Part shown: in pieces, positions 36,110-45,633 of the stretch
How positions within the stretch are numbered: position 1 is the stretch's first letter
Layout: every line of letters starts with the position of its first letter
Assembly (NCBI RefSeq): GCF_001652265.1
Contig: NZ_LWBS01000439.1
Coordinates: 1-64,000 of the forward strand
Source: Rhizobium leguminosarum
GTDB taxonomy: Bacteria > Pseudomonadota > Alphaproteobacteria > Rhizobiales > Rhizobiaceae
Length of the DNA: 64,000 nucleotides
Reading direction: 5' to 3'
Notes under the pieces: model-generated
Told to the model about the DNA's origin: nothing
The model's database searches: none
Seen by the model: the letters and a program-made list of their open reading frames with translations, nothing else
Made by a program: the position numbers and the translations under genes

Positions 36110-37144
36110 CTAACCGAGCAAGCCGACCTGGGGACCCCAGGTGTCGGACAGGGCGAATCCCGCGACGAAGGGATCGTCGTCGGACATGCGGAGCTGCTCC
36201 CAGCCATAGACGAAGGCACGGCCGGTTATTCTCGGCAGCACGGCGCGGCGGCCGCCCACCTCGGTCTCGCCGATCGCCTCTGCGAGAAACTCACCGCCGA
36301 TGATCGACCGCGACGTCCTGCGGTCTCCGACGGAGACTTCTTCGCGGGCGTAGAGCGCGGCAAGGTTCGCCGAGCTGCCGGTCCCGCACGGCGAGCGGTC
36401 GACACGGCCGGGCTGCAGGGTCGTGCAGGTTCTCACCGCGCCATCGGCTTCATATCCGCGAAACATCACGTAAGCGATCTCGTCGATACCGCTGAGGACA
36501 GGATGGGCGACCGAGACCTGCCCGGCGAGGAGCGACTTGAGCTCGATACCGGCTTCCGCCAGCAGCCGGGCATTGGCAGGCGCAATATCGAGGCCGATCT
36601 GCTCGACGTCCACAAGCGCATAATAGACGCCGCCGAAGGCGACGTCGATTTTGATGCGGCCCCATCTCGGCGTTTCCACCTCCTTGTCCAGCACTTCGGC
36701 AAAGCTCGGCACGTTGTCGAGGCTGACGGAGAGGCACTGGCCGTCGCGGCAGGCGGCACGCGCGATGATGAGGCCCGCGGGCGTGTCCATGCGGACGACC
36801 GTCTCCGGCTCCGACATCGGCACTCGCCCGCTTTCGAGAAGTGCTGTGACCACGCAGATGCAGTTGCTTCCGGACATCGGGTGGGCACGGTCGGCCTGGA
36901 GGACGATGAAGCCGGCATCCGCATCGCTGCGGGTCGGCGCGACCAGCAGGTTCACGGACATGGCAACGTTGGCGCGTGGCTCGAAGGTGACGAAGCGGCG
37001 CAGACTGTCGTCGACCGTGTTGATGTGGTTCATTTTGTCGAGCATCGTCGCGCCCGGTATCTCAGGCGCTCCCGACACGATGACCTTGCCGACCTCGCCC
37101 TGGCAGTGGACCTGCAGCAGATCGAGGGTCCGGCTCCAGTTCAT
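36110..37144 (-). CDS. Proline racemase superfamily enzyme (4-hydroxyproline epimerase-like)
   Basis: A 344-residue member of the proline racemase family. The two catalytic positions are Ser in HPMSGSNCI (about residue 91) and Cys in RSPCGTGSS (about 255). Classical proline racemase uses Cys/Cys and trans-3-hydroxyproline dehydratase Cys/Thr; a Ser/Cys pair has been linked to 4-hydroxyproline 2-epimerases. With the FAD oxidase, DapA-like deaminase and aldehyde dehydrogenase upstream it fits the start of trans-4-hydroxy-L-proline breakdown. It overlaps the dehydrogenase gene by 4 nt (ATGA). Confidence 0.8.
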   Translation of the reverse strand: MNWSRTLDLLQVHCQGEVGKVIVSGAPEIPGATMLDKMNHINTVDDSLRRFVTFEPRANVAMSVNLLVAPTRSDADAGFIVLQADRAHPMSGSNCICVVTALLESGRVPMSEPETVVRMDTPAGLIIARAACRDGQCLSVSLDNVPSFAEVLDKEVETPRWGRIKIDVAFGGVYYALVDVEQIGLDIAPANARLLAEAGIELKSLLAGQVSVAHPVLSGIDEIAYVMFRGYEADGAVRTCTTLQPGRVDRSPCGTGSSANLAALYAREEVSVGDRRTSRSIIGGEFLAEAIGETEVGGRRAVLPRITGRAFVYGWEQLRMSDDDPFVAGFALSDTWGPQVGLLG

Positions 37145-38631
37145 TCGGCCGCCTCCGGCTTGATGTACCAGCCCCAGGGATCCTCGCCGGTGAAGCGGGT
37201 GATCTGCTTGGTCTCGAGATAATTGTCGAGGCCCCAGCGTCCGAGTTCGCGGCCGATGCCGGATTCCTTGTAGCCGCCCCAGGGCGCTTCGGTGAATGTC
37301 GGCTGCGAGCAGTTGATCCAGACGATGCCGGCGCGGAAGGCCGCTGCCACCCTTTCGGCGCGGGCGTCGTCCTTCGACATTACGGCCGCGGCCAGGCCGA
37401 AGCGAGAATCATTGGCGAGCCCGACCGCTTCCTCTTCGGTCTTGAAAGGCCGGATGCAGACGACAGGCCCGAAGATCTCCTCCACCCAGGCGGCGCTGTC
37501 GAGCGGAACGTTGGTCAGAACGGTCGGTTGGAGGTAGTAGCCCTTGTCGAATCCTTCAGGGCGCACTCCGCCGCAGGCGACCGTAGCGCCGGCTTGCTGG
37601 GCCTTTTCGATCGCCGCAACGACCTGCTGGTGCTGGCGTTTGGAAACCAACGGCCCGAGCAGCACGCCCTCGTCCAGGCCGTTGCCGATTGTGATCTTGT
37701 TCGTTGCCTCGATCAGACGCGCGAGCAACCGTTCGTAGAGGGTGTCCTGCACGAGGACTCTTGAAGTCGCGGAGCAGACCTGTCCCTGGTTCCAGAAGAT
37801 GCCGAACATGATCCACTCGACGGCCTTGTCGATATCGGCATCCTCGAAGACGACGAAGGGCGACTTGCCGCCAAGCTCCAGGCTGACGCGCTTGATGTCG
37901 CGGGCAGCCGCGGCCATGATCTTCGAGCCGACCGGTCCGGAGCCGGTAAAGGCGAGCTTGTCGACCTGCCTGTGATCGATGATTGACTGCCCGGCGATCG
38001 AGCCAGCGCCGGTTACGATATTGAGGACGCCTGGAGGCAGCCCGGCTTCGTCGGCGACTGCCGCGAGCTCGAGCGCCGTCAGCGATGTCAATTCGGCGGG
38101 CTTGAGCACCACGGTGCAGCCGGCGGCAAGCGCCGGGGCGACCTTCCATGCCGCCATCAGCAGCGGATAGTTCCAGGGAATGATCGCGCCGGCCACGCCG
38201 ATCGGCTCGCGAACCACCTTGGAGGTGAACCGCGCGTCGGGAAGCGCGATCGCCTCCTCGGGATTGTTGTCGAGCTGTTCGGCCAGACCCGCATAGAAAT
38301 CGAAGCAGCCCGCCGCATCGGCGACGTCCCAGTCGGCCTCCGGAAACGGCTTGCCGTTGTCGAGGACTTCGAGGCGGGCGATCTCGGCCTGACGGGCGCG
38401 GATGCCGGCCGCGATAGCGCGGAGATATCCGGCGCGTTGGGCTCCCGTCAGCTTCGGCCAGCCATCCCTGTCGAAGGCGCGGCGTGCGGCCTTCACCGCA
38501 AGATCGACGTCGTCGGCCGTTGCGGCGGCGATCCTGTGGATCACCTCGTCGGTCGCCGGATTGATCACCTCGCAGGTTCCGCCCTTGACCGGTTTCACCC
38601 ATTGCCCATCGATGTAGAGTTCGCTTCGCAT
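37141..38631 (-). CDS. Aldehyde dehydrogenase (NAD-dependent)
   Basis: A 496-residue ALDH superfamily enzyme: IPWNYPLLMAAWKVAPALAAG, catalytic Glu in LELGGKSP and catalytic Cys in NQGQVCSATSRV. By sequence style it is near betaine/amino-aldehyde dehydrogenases. In this operon the expected job is oxidation of alpha-ketoglutarate semialdehyde to 2-oxoglutarate, the last step of hydroxyproline degradation. ATG at 38631 has GGGAG upstream; a GTG two codons earlier is possible. Confidence 0.88.
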   Translation of the reverse strand: MRSELYIDGQWVKPVKGGTCEVINPATDEVIHRIAAATADDVDLAVKAARRAFDRDGWPKLTGAQRAGYLRAIAAGIRARQAEIARLEVLDNGKPFPEADWDVADAAGCFDFYAGLAEQLDNNPEEAIALPDARFTSKVVREPIGVAGAIIPWNYPLLMAAWKVAPALAAGCTVVLKPAELTSLTALELAAVADEAGLPPGVLNIVTGAGSIAGQSIIDHRQVDKLAFTGSGPVGSKIMAAAARDIKRVSLELGGKSPFVVFEDADIDKAVEWIMFGIFWNQGQVCSATSRVLVQDTLYERLLARLIEATNKITIGNGLDEGVLLGPLVSKRQHQQVVAAIEKAQQAGATVACGGVRPEGFDKGYYLQPTVLTNVPLDSAAWVEEIFGPVVCIRPFKTEEEAVGLANDSRFGLAAAVMSKDDARAERVAAAFRAGIVWINCSQPTFTEAPWGGYKESGIGRELGRWGLDNYLETKQITRFTGEDPWGWYIKPEAAE

Positions 38632-38664
38632 AGTCACTCCCTTCGCCTTGCGCCGACGCCGCTC

Positions 38665-39903
38665 TCAGAAGCGGTCGACGCGATAGGGTTTCATGTCCAC
38701 GGGCGGTTCGACGCCCGTGATGAGATCGGCCATCAGGCGGCCGGTCGTCGCCGCATAGGTGAGGCCGAGATGTCCGTGGCCGGTCGCGTACCAGACGTTG
38801 CGGCGCTTGGCGGATTGGCCCATGACCGGGACGGTGTCGGGCAGCGCTGGGCGATGCCCCATCCACTCCGTCGCCTGCCGGACCTTCAGATCCGGCAATG
38901 CCTCCTGAGCCCGCTTCACCAGGATCTTCGCGCGCCGATAATCGGGTGGCGCGTCGAGACCGGCCATCTCGACCGTGCCGCCGACGCGGATGCCGCCTGC
39001 CGTCGGCGTGACCATGAAGGCGCGCGCCGGCCAGATGATTGAATGGTGCATTGAGATGCCAGGATCCATGATCTGCGTGTGGTAGCCGCGTTCGGTTTCG
39101 AGCGGGATATGCTCCCGCAACAGGGCGGAAAGCCGGGCGGTGAAAGCGCCGGCCGCGAGCACCACCTTGTCGGCCGCAATGGTGCGCCCATCCGCCAACC
39201 GAAGAGCGGAGACGCCCGCGTCGCCCTGCTCGAAATCGACGACGTCACCCTGAATGATCCTGCCGCCGAGCCGCCCGAACCTTTCTGACAGCCCGAAGAC
39301 AAGCCTGTACGGGTCGGTAATCGACCGGTTGTCAGGAAAGTGGACCGCCTTGCCGATCTCCGTCGTCAAAACAGGCTCGAGATCTCGGATGGCGTTGCCG
39401 TCAAGGATTTCGTGCCTGAAGCCGAAGCGCTGCAGGATTTCCATATGCTCCCGATCGGCTTTGAACTCGGCGTCATCAGTATAGAGGCTAAGACATCCCT
39501 CGGCGGTCAGCATGTGTCCGAGGCCGGTTTCCTTCAGGAACGCGTCCAGGTCTTCGTAGACGCGTCGGCACAAAACGGCGCCGGCTGCCTCCAGTTCCCG
39601 CAGCTTCGAGGGACGGCTTGCAGCCAGGAACCGCAGGAACCAGGGCACCAGTTTCGGCAGATAGCCGGGCCGGATGCGGACCGGACCCTCCGGATCGAGC
39701 AGCCATTTCGGCATCTGCGCCCAGATGCCCGGACGCGATGCCGGCATGAATTCGGTGACGGCGATGCTTGCCATGTTGCCATAGGAAGCGCCGCGGCCGG
39801 GTGCCGCCTTGTCGAGCAAGGTGACGGTCTTTCCCCGGCGCTGCAGTTCATAGGCGATTGTGGTGCCGATAATGCCGGCGCCGACGACCACGATGGATGA
39901 CAC
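38665..39903 (-). CDS. FAD-dependent D-amino-acid (hydroxy-D-proline) dehydrogenase
   Basis: A 412-residue DadA-type flavoprotein: GAGIIGTTIAYELQRRG at the N-terminus, RPALPDTVPVMGQS and NVWYATGHGHLGLTYA near the C-terminus. It would oxidise cis-4-hydroxy-D-proline to the pyrroline in this pathway, passing electrons to the respiratory chain. The start is a GTG. It follows the DapA-like gene after 70 nt. Confidence 0.85.
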   Translation of the reverse strand: MSSIVVVGAGIIGTTIAYELQRRGKTVTLLDKAAPGRGASYGNMASIAVTEFMPASRPGIWAQMPKWLLDPEGPVRIRPGYLPKLVPWFLRFLAASRPSKLRELEAAGAVLCRRVYEDLDAFLKETGLGHMLTAEGCLSLYTDDAEFKADREHMEILQRFGFRHEILDGNAIRDLEPVLTTEIGKAVHFPDNRSITDPYRLVFGLSERFGRLGGRIIQGDVVDFEQGDAGVSALRLADGRTIAADKVVLAAGAFTARLSALLREHIPLETERGYHTQIMDPGISMHHSIIWPARAFMVTPTAGGIRVGGTVEMAGLDAPPDYRRAKILVKRAQEALPDLKVRQATEWMGHRPALPDTVPVMGQSAKRRNVWYATGHGHLGLTYAATTGRLMADLITGVEPPVDMKPYRVDRF

Positions 39904-39973
39904 GGCGAACCTCGCAATTTCAGTGGTTTCGGGGCAACTTGGCCGCGCCGTAACTGTTACCAGTCGAGGCCTT

Positions 39974-40852
39974 TTACCAATTGAGGATCGGCTGCATCGC
40001 CGCCTTGAATTCGGCCTTCTCCTGCTCGGTCAGTTCGCCAAGCGGCGCGCGGCAGGTGCCGACCGGCGTGCCCTGGAGCTCGCAGCCATATTTGATCTTC
40101 TGGACAAACTTGCCGCTCTCGAGGATGTTCAGCGCTCTGTAGAGAACCGTCATCATCTCGCGAGCCTTTTCGAGGTCGCCGGACCGGAACGTCCGGTCGA
40201 GGTCGCAGCACGCTTTCGCCATGCAGTTGGCCGGACCGCAGATCCAGGAATCCGCGCCCCAGAACATGAAGTCGAGGGCAATGTCGTCGGAACCCGAGAC
40301 GAGGTCGATACGGCCCTTGTAGCGTGAGTGGATGTCGACTGCGCGCTGCAGCACACCCGAGCTCTCCTTGATGCCGATCACCCGGCGATCGTCGGCGAGC
40401 GCATCCATCAGGTCGAAGGAGATCTCGATGCCGTCCTTCGGGGGATAGTTGTAGAGGATGAGATTGACATCAGTGGCGTCAAGCACGGCGCGGTAGTGTG
40501 CGAGCAGTTCGTCCTGCGTCGGACGTGTGTAGAAGGGGGTGGCGAGCAGAACCGTGTCATAGCCGATTTCCCTGGCGCGCGCCGTGTTCTCGATCACCTC
40601 GCGGGTGGCCGGGGCGTTGGTGCCGGCGATCAATATCTCGTCGTCATTGGCGAAGTCCTTGACGAACTTGAGCACCTCGTCGCGCTCCTCGTTCGAGAGG
40701 GAGAAGTATTCGCCGGTCGAACCCATCGGAACCCAGCCCGTGACGCCTGCCGCACGCAGCGCCGTCAGGTGCTTTTCGAACGCCTTGAAGTCGATCTTGT
40801 TGTTCGCGCCGAAGGGAGTGATCAGCGCGGGCATGACGCCGGAAAGTTTCAT
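39974..40852 (-). CDS. DapA-family lyase, likely pyrroline-4-hydroxy-2-carboxylate deaminase
   Basis: A 292-residue dihydrodipicolinate-synthase-family TIM barrel. The Tyr is in LYNYPPKDG and the Schiff-base Lys in VIGIKESSG. In hydroxyproline operons this family removes ammonia and water from the pyrroline to give alpha-ketoglutarate semialdehyde. A strong ribosome site (aggag) precedes the ATG. It sits between the importer and the oxidase genes. Confidence 0.85.
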   Translation of the reverse strand: MKLSGVMPALITPFGANNKIDFKAFEKHLTALRAAGVTGWVPMGSTGEYFSLSNEERDEVLKFVKDFANDDEILIAGTNAPATREVIENTARAREIGYDTVLLATPFYTRPTQDELLAHYRAVLDATDVNLILYNYPPKDGIEISFDLMDALADDRRVIGIKESSGVLQRAVDIHSRYKGRIDLVSGSDDIALDFMFWGADSWICGPANCMAKACCDLDRTFRSGDLEKAREMMTVLYRALNILESGKFVQKIKYGCELQGTPVGTCRAPLGELTEQEKAEFKAAMQPILNW

Positions 40853-40883
40853 GGGGAATTCTCCTGTCTGGGAACGACTATCT

Positions 40884-41549
40884 TCAGATTGCGAGTTTCT
40901 TCAGGATCCGGCCTTCCACGAGCGAGACGGCCCGCGTCAGAGGAAAGGCGATCACGAAGTAAATGAGAGCGACGACCGTCAGTACTTCGACGGGACGGGC
41001 CGTGTTGTTGGAGATGTTCTGGCCGACGAACATCAGATCTGCCATGCCGACGGCGGAGACCAGGGCGCTCTCCTTGAAGAGGCTGACGCAGTTCGACAGC
41101 AGCGTCGGGATTGCGCGCAGCACGGCCTGCGGCAACACGACGTTCATCACCTGGCTCCTGCGCGGCAGGCCGAGGGCGACGCAGGCGTCCAACTGCTCCT
41201 GGCCGATGGATTTGAGGCTCGCCCGGAAGGTCTCGCTGGTGATCGCGCCCATATAGAGCGTCAGTGCGATGACCCCCGACGCCAGGTTCGAGAGTTCGAC
41301 ACCAAGGATGAGCGGCAGGCAGAAGAATATCCAGAAGAGCTGGATTAGCACCGGCGTGCCGCGGAAGAATTCGACGTAGATGCTGGAGATCGCGCGAAGT
41401 GCGAGGTTGCGCGACGTCCTCAGGAGACCGACGAGAAAGCCGAGAGTGCATCCGAGCACGATGCAGATGACCGTCAGTTTGATCGTCATCCACAGGCCGA
41501 GCAGGAGTGCGTGCTCGAAGCGCAGCAGGATCGAGAAGTCGAGTGTCAT
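40884..41549 (-). CDS. Amino-acid ABC transporter permease
   Basis: A 221-residue HisM/GlnP-type permease with about five membrane segments and the EAA loop MGAITSETFRASLKSIGQEQLDACVALGLP. Together with the next permease, an ATPase and a binding protein it forms a polar-amino-acid importer, here probably for hydroxyproline or a related imino acid. Confidence 0.92.
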   Translation of the reverse strand: MTLDFSILLRFEHALLLGLWMTIKLTVICIVLGCTLGFLVGLLRTSRNLALRAISSIYVEFFRGTPVLIQLFWIFFCLPLILGVELSNLASGVIALTLYMGAITSETFRASLKSIGQEQLDACVALGLPRRSQVMNVVLPQAVLRAIPTLLSNCVSLFKESALVSAVGMADLMFVGQNISNNTARPVEVLTVVALIYFVIAFPLTRAVSLVEGRILKKLAI

Positions 41550-41558
41550 TCTGGCCCC

Positions 41559-42221
41559 CTAGCTGACAAGGATTTGACGGCGGCGCTCGAGCAGGCCGAC
41601 GATCTGGGTTATCGGGAAGGACACGGCAAAATAGATGAGAGCGACGACGGTAAAGGTTTCGATCGGGCGGTAGGTCTCGGTGGCCAGCGTCTTGCCTTGA
41701 TACATCAGGTCCTGGATCGCCACGATCGCAACCAACGCGCTCTGCTGGAAGATGACGATACCGTTGGTCAGAAGCACCGGGATCGATGCACGGAATGCCG
41801 TCGGGAACACGATGTAGAGCACCCGCTGCAGCGGATTGAGGCCGAGCGCTATGCCGGCGTCAAGCTGTTCGCGCGGAACCGTCTGAATGGACGCCCGATA
41901 GGCCTCGGCGTTAAACGCCATCAGATTGAGCCCAAGCGCCAGGATGCCCATCGTCACCGGGTCGAGGAAGACGTCGAACAGCATCGGCACGCAGTAGAAT
42001 ATCCAGACGATCTGGACGATGGCCGGCGTGCAGCGAAAGAATTCGACGAACAGCATGAACGGCAGCCGCACCACCCGGTAGGGGCTCATGATCAGAAGGG
42101 CGAGCGCGAAGCCGAGCACGATGCCGATGACGTTCGCCGCAGCCGTCAGCTCCAGCGAAACCCACAGCCCCTGCAGAAGCGGAACGATGGATACTGCATT
42201 GAAGTCGAACGTGTAGTTCAC
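41559..42221 (-). CDS. Amino-acid ABC transporter permease
   Basis: A 220-residue partner permease with five membrane segments and EAA loop NAEAYRASIQTVPREQLDAGIALGL. The start is a GTG with GGAGGG upstream. It is 28 nt after the ATPase gene and 9 nt before the other permease. Confidence 0.92.
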   Translation of the reverse strand: MNYTFDFNAVSIVPLLQGLWVSLELTAAANVIGIVLGFALALLIMSPYRVVRLPFMLFVEFFRCTPAIVQIVWIFYCVPMLFDVFLDPVTMGILALGLNLMAFNAEAYRASIQTVPREQLDAGIALGLNPLQRVLYIVFPTAFRASIPVLLTNGIVIFQQSALVAIVAIQDLMYQGKTLATETYRPIETFTVVALIYFAVSFPITQIVGLLERRRQILVS

Positions 42222-42248
42222 GATGCCCTCCTTGCTGCTTGATATGGC

Positions 42249-43031
42249 CTACTGCTTGATGTGGAAGACGCGGTCGATGAATTCCTTGGTGCGCTCCTCG
42301 CGCGGCGCGCCGAGCACCTGCTCGGGAGGGCCGTCCTCGACGACCACGCCACCGGCGCAGAAGATGACGCGCGAGGCGATATTCTTGGCGAACCACATGT
42401 CATGCGTCACGATCATCATCGGCATGTCCTGGGCGGCGAGTTGCAGGATGACCTGCTCCACCTCGCTGACGAGTTCCGGGTCCAGAGCCGAAGTGACCTC
42501 GTCGAATAGCATCAGCTTCGGGTCGAGCATCAGCGCGCGGGCGATCGCGACGCGCTGCTTCTGTCCGCCGGAAAGCTGGGCCGGATAGGCATTGGACTTG
42601 GCGCCAAGCCCGAACCGCTCAAGCAGCGCCTGGGCTCGGGCCACAGCCTTCGCCTTGGCTTCTCCACGCACCTTGCAGGGAGCGAGAACCAGGTTCTGAA
42701 TGACGTTGAGATGCGGAAACAGCGTGTAGTGCTGGAAGACCATGCCGATCGAACGGCGAAGATTGGTGTCGATCTGGGTCTTCCTGGCCGCACCGTCGGA
42801 AGAAATATAAGGCTTTCCGTCGAAATTGACCGACCCGCTGTCGATCTGCTCCAGCCCCATCATCACTCTCAGCAGCGTGCTCTTGCCGCCACCACTGGGA
42901 CCGATGACGACGACGCGTTCGCCGGGCTTCATTTCGATGTCGATGCCTTTCAGCACCTGAATGGCTCCGTTGCCGTAGCTTTTGTGGAGCGCGTGCATTT
43001 TCACGAGGGGAAGGCTGAAGGACATGGTCAT
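42249..43031 (-). CDS. Amino-acid ABC transporter ATPase
   Basis: A 260-residue ABC ATPase: Walker A GPSGGGKST, signature LSGGQKQRVAIARAL, Walker B LMLFDEVTSALDP and the H-loop THD. It is of the GlnQ/HisP type, matching the permeases. ATG at 43031 is chosen; nearby starts at 43037 (GTG) and 43025 are possible. Confidence 0.93.
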   Translation of the reverse strand: MTMSFSLPLVKMHALHKSYGNGAIQVLKGIDIEMKPGERVVVIGPSGGGKSTLLRVMMGLEQIDSGSVNFDGKPYISSDGAARKTQIDTNLRRSIGMVFQHYTLFPHLNVIQNLVLAPCKVRGEAKAKAVARAQALLERFGLGAKSNAYPAQLSGGQKQRVAIARALMLDPKLMLFDEVTSALDPELVSEVEQVILQLAAQDMPMMIVTHDMWFAKNIASRVIFCAGGVVVEDGPPEQVLGAPREERTKEFIDRVFHIKQ

Positions 43032-43093
43032 GGCCACTCTCGGATATCGAAGCTGGAGAGGGCCGGCGCGATTCTCGCACCGGCCCGACGAGG

Positions 43094-43933
43094 TTACTTT
43101 GCGCCCTTGAGGACTTCGTCGACCGCCTTCTTGATCAGCTCATCGACGTGACCGGTCGCGACCTTTTCTTCCAGGAAGATATCGACCACTTCGACGTCAG
43201 CGGCCGAAAGATTGTGCGGCAGGCCGAAGGCGACGCCCTGCTTGGCGAGCGCCGGCGTCGGGTTGAGCGCCACCGCCCAGTCCGGATTCGACTGAGTGAA
43301 AAGCTGGTTGGTGTCGGAGGCATCAACCAGAATGTCGGCGCGCTTCGAGGTTACCGCCAGGCGGGTCTCGTCGTTGCCGGGAAGACGCATGATCGTGGCG
43401 TTCTTCACCGATGCGGAAATCGCCTTGTCCTGCGCTGTGCCGGACATGACGGCAAGCGTCACGCCTGCTTTGTCGATATCCGCCACCGAGGCGGCACCGG
43501 CCGCAATTTTCGGATTGTCTTTGTTATAGGCAAGCGAGATCTGGTACTCCATCGCCGGGATCGAGAACTGCACGGCCATGGCGCGCGTCGGCGTCCGGTT
43601 CAGCGCCAGCGAAAGGTCCCATTTACCGGCCTGCAGGCCGGCGACGATATTGTCCCACGTCGTATCGACGAATTCGGGTTTCACCTTCAGGACCTCGGCA
43701 AATTCCTTGCAGAGATCAGCGAAGAAGCCGGAATATTCGCCGGTCGCCGGATCGCGCATGACATAGGGCGGGGCAACGGCTGCGCCGCAGCGTAACACGC
43801 CCGCCTTCTGCACACCCTGCCAATATCCCTCAGCGGTCTCAGCCTGTGCCGCGGTGGCGGAAAGACCTCCCATGAGAGCGAGCGTAGGCAGCGCCCGCAA
43901 GGCGGACGTTATCAACTTCGAAAGCATCGGCAT
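43094..43933 (-). CDS. Periplasmic amino-acid binding protein
   Basis: A 279-residue solute-binding protein of family 3. The signal peptide ends near AAQAETAEG (about residue 31). The mature part has GVLRCGAAVAPPYVMRDPATGEYSGFFADLCKEFAEVL and WDNIVAGLQAGKWDLSLA. First gene of the operon, so the most expressed; ribosome site agagga. The divergent GntR gene begins 193 nt away. Confidence 0.92.
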   Translation of the reverse strand: MPMLSKLITSALRALPTLALMGGLSATAAQAETAEGYWQGVQKAGVLRCGAAVAPPYVMRDPATGEYSGFFADLCKEFAEVLKVKPEFVDTTWDNIVAGLQAGKWDLSLALNRTPTRAMAVQFSIPAMEYQISLAYNKDNPKIAAGAASVADIDKAGVTLAVMSGTAQDKAISASVKNATIMRLPGNDETRLAVTSKRADILVDASDTNQLFTQSNPDWAVALNPTPALAKQGVAFGLPHNLSAADVEVVDIFLEEKVATGHVDELIKKAVDEVLKGAK

Positions 43934-44010
43934 TCCTCTTTGCTGTGCGCGAAGCGCGCGGTTCCACTCGTCGGCTGTAGCCGTTTCTGTTATTTTTCTT
44001 GTCGGCTTCG

Positions 44011-44047
44011 TGTCGACTGAGAATGATATGTCAACAGCATGTCGACA
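44011..44047. promoter_or_regulatory. Triple TGTCRAC operator candidate
   Basis: TGTCGAC (44011), TGTCAACA (44029) and the palindrome TGTCGACA (44040) lie within 37 nt between the importer operon and the divergent GntR gene. Such clustered sites suit a dimeric FCD-type GntR regulator controlling both directions. Confidence 0.45.
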
Positions 44048-44126
44048 AAGTCAAGCGGAAAAATTACATTGCCGACACGCTGCTTTTCTGGCCCAATGTG
44101 ATCCGCGTCGAGAGAAAGGGACCTAA

Positions 44127-44846
44127 GTGTCTGATGAATCGGAAGTGAAACGAATCCGCGGGACTGGCTGGAAGAACGTCTACGAAACGCTTCGCAACGA
44201 GATCCTGGCGCTCACTCTGCCGCCCGGTCAGCTTCTCGATGAAATGACGCTTGCCGAACGCTTCGACATGTCGCGCTCGCCGGTGCGCGAAGCGTTGATC
44301 CGGCTCGGCGCCGACGAGCTGGTCGTCACGCTTTCGAACCGGAGCACGATCGTAGCGCCCATAGAAGTGGCGACGTTTCCCAAATATGTGGAGGCGCTCG
44401 ACATCGCGCAGCGCATGAATACGCGGCTTGCCGCCGCGCTCAGGACCGAAGCTGACCTGAAGATAATCGCCAAGCGACTGAAGTCGTTCGAAGCGGCTGT
44501 TAAAACCGGCAATCACCTCGCCATGTCGGAAGCCAACAAGGAATTCCACATGGCAATCGCCCATGCTGGAAAAAACCAGTACTTGGCCTCATTCTACGAG
44601 AAACTGCTGTCGCAGGGGCAGCGCATGCTCCACCTGCATTTCGAATATCTGGAGCGAACCCACGAGGGCTATCTCCTGACCGACGAGCACACGCTCATGC
44701 TCAATGCCGTCAGGGACAAGAACGTGGATCTCGCCGACGAACTCGCCCACGCCCATACGCGCCAGTTCCAAGACAATTTCATCAATTTCATGCGCGAGAA
44801 CTACACGACGGATGTCGCGTTGGGGCCGTTGCGGGCTGCGGAGTAA
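44127..44846 (+). CDS. GntR-family regulator with FCD domain
   Basis: A 239-residue regulator: winged helix (LRNEILALTLPPGQLLDEMTLAERFDMSRSPVREALIRL) and an all-helical FCD effector domain with metal/ligand His residues (EFHMAIAHAG, DEHTLMLNAV, AHTRQF). The start is a GTG after an AGAAAGGGA ribosome site. It is divergent from the hydroxyproline-type operon and likely senses its substrate. It is followed after 4 nt by the ProC-like gene. Confidence 0.88.
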   Translation: MSDESEVKRIRGTGWKNVYETLRNEILALTLPPGQLLDEMTLAERFDMSRSPVREALIRLGADELVVTLSNRSTIVAPIEVATFPKYVEALDIAQRMNTRLAAALRTEADLKIIAKRLKSFEAAVKTGNHLAMSEANKEFHMAIAHAGKNQYLASFYEKLLSQGQRMLHLHFEYLERTHEGYLLTDEHTLMLNAVRDKNVDLADELAHAHTRQFQDNFINFMRENYTTDVALGPLRAAE

Positions 44847-44850
44847 TCAA

Positions 44851-45633
44851 ATGAAAATCGACAGTATCGGATTCGTTGGAACCGGCGCGATCACCGAAGC
44901 TATGGTTCGCGGACTTCTCATTGACCCGGCCTATGCCTCCGAGATTCACGTATCTCCACGAAGCGCTCACATCGCCGCGACGCTGGCCGGCGAATTCGCC
45001 GCCGTCAGAATTGCCAAGGACAATCAGGACGTCGTCGAGCGCAGCGACATGGTGTTCCTGGCCATACGGCCGCAGGTCGCCGAGGAGGTCGTGCGCGCGC
45101 TATCGTTCAGGGATGGCCAAATGGTCGTGAGCCTCGTGGCGGCGACGGAGCGCCAGGCCCTCTCCGAATGGATCGGCGCCGGCGTGCATCTCGTGCAGGC
45201 GATTCCCCTGCCCTTCGTCGCAGGCCGGCAAGGCGTCACCGCCGTCTATCCGCCTGATACCACTGTCGCAGCGCTTTTCGATACGCTCGGAACGGCTGTC
45301 CAATGCCAGTCGAGGAAGGAATATGATCTTCTCGCCGCTGCAAGCGCAATGATGTCGACCTATTTCGGCATCATGGAGCAGGTTGCCGTCTGGCTGGAAG
45401 GAAGCGGCCTCGAAAAGGCGAAGGCACAGGCCTACATTGCCCCGCTCTTTGCAAGCCTCGCGCAGAAAGCAAACAGCCCCGGCAACGAACCGTTCAGCGC
45501 GCTGAGCCGGGAATTCGCGACCAAGGGCGGACTGAACGAGCAGGTTTTCTCAGACTTCGAAAAGAAGGGTGGCCTTGCCGCGCTGACCGCTGCACTCGAC
45601 GGCGTGCTTGCTCGGATTGAGGGCAGGAACTAA
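44851..45633 (+). CDS. Pyrroline-5-carboxylate reductase-like protein
   Basis: A 260-residue ProC-family NAD(P)-dependent reductase: IGFVGTGAITEAMVRGLL, VFLAIRPQVAEEV, VVSLVAAT, and a C-terminal helical part with EFATKGGLNEQ. The MPN motif of true ProC is replaced by AIPLPFV, so the substrate may be another cyclic imine, as fits a hydroxyproline-type locus. It is co-transcribed with the GntR gene. Confidence 0.8.
   Translation: MKIDSIGFVGTGAITEAMVRGLLIDPAYASEIHVSPRSAHIAATLAGEFAAVRIAKDNQDVVERSDMVFLAIRPQVAEEVVRALSFRDGQMVVSLVAATERQALSEWIGAGVHLVQAIPLPFVAGRQGVTAVYPPDTTVAALFDTLGTAVQCQSRKEYDLLAAASAMMSTYFGIMEQVAVWLEGSGLEKAKAQAYIAPLFASLAQKANSPGNEPFSALSREFATKGGLNEQVFSDFEKKGGLAALTAALDGVLARIEGRN

Noticed and set aside
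37556..38866. Minus-strand open frame of 436 codons
   Set aside because: It lies out of frame across the aldehyde dehydrogenase gene and is Arg-rich, typical of a shadow in GC-rich DNA.
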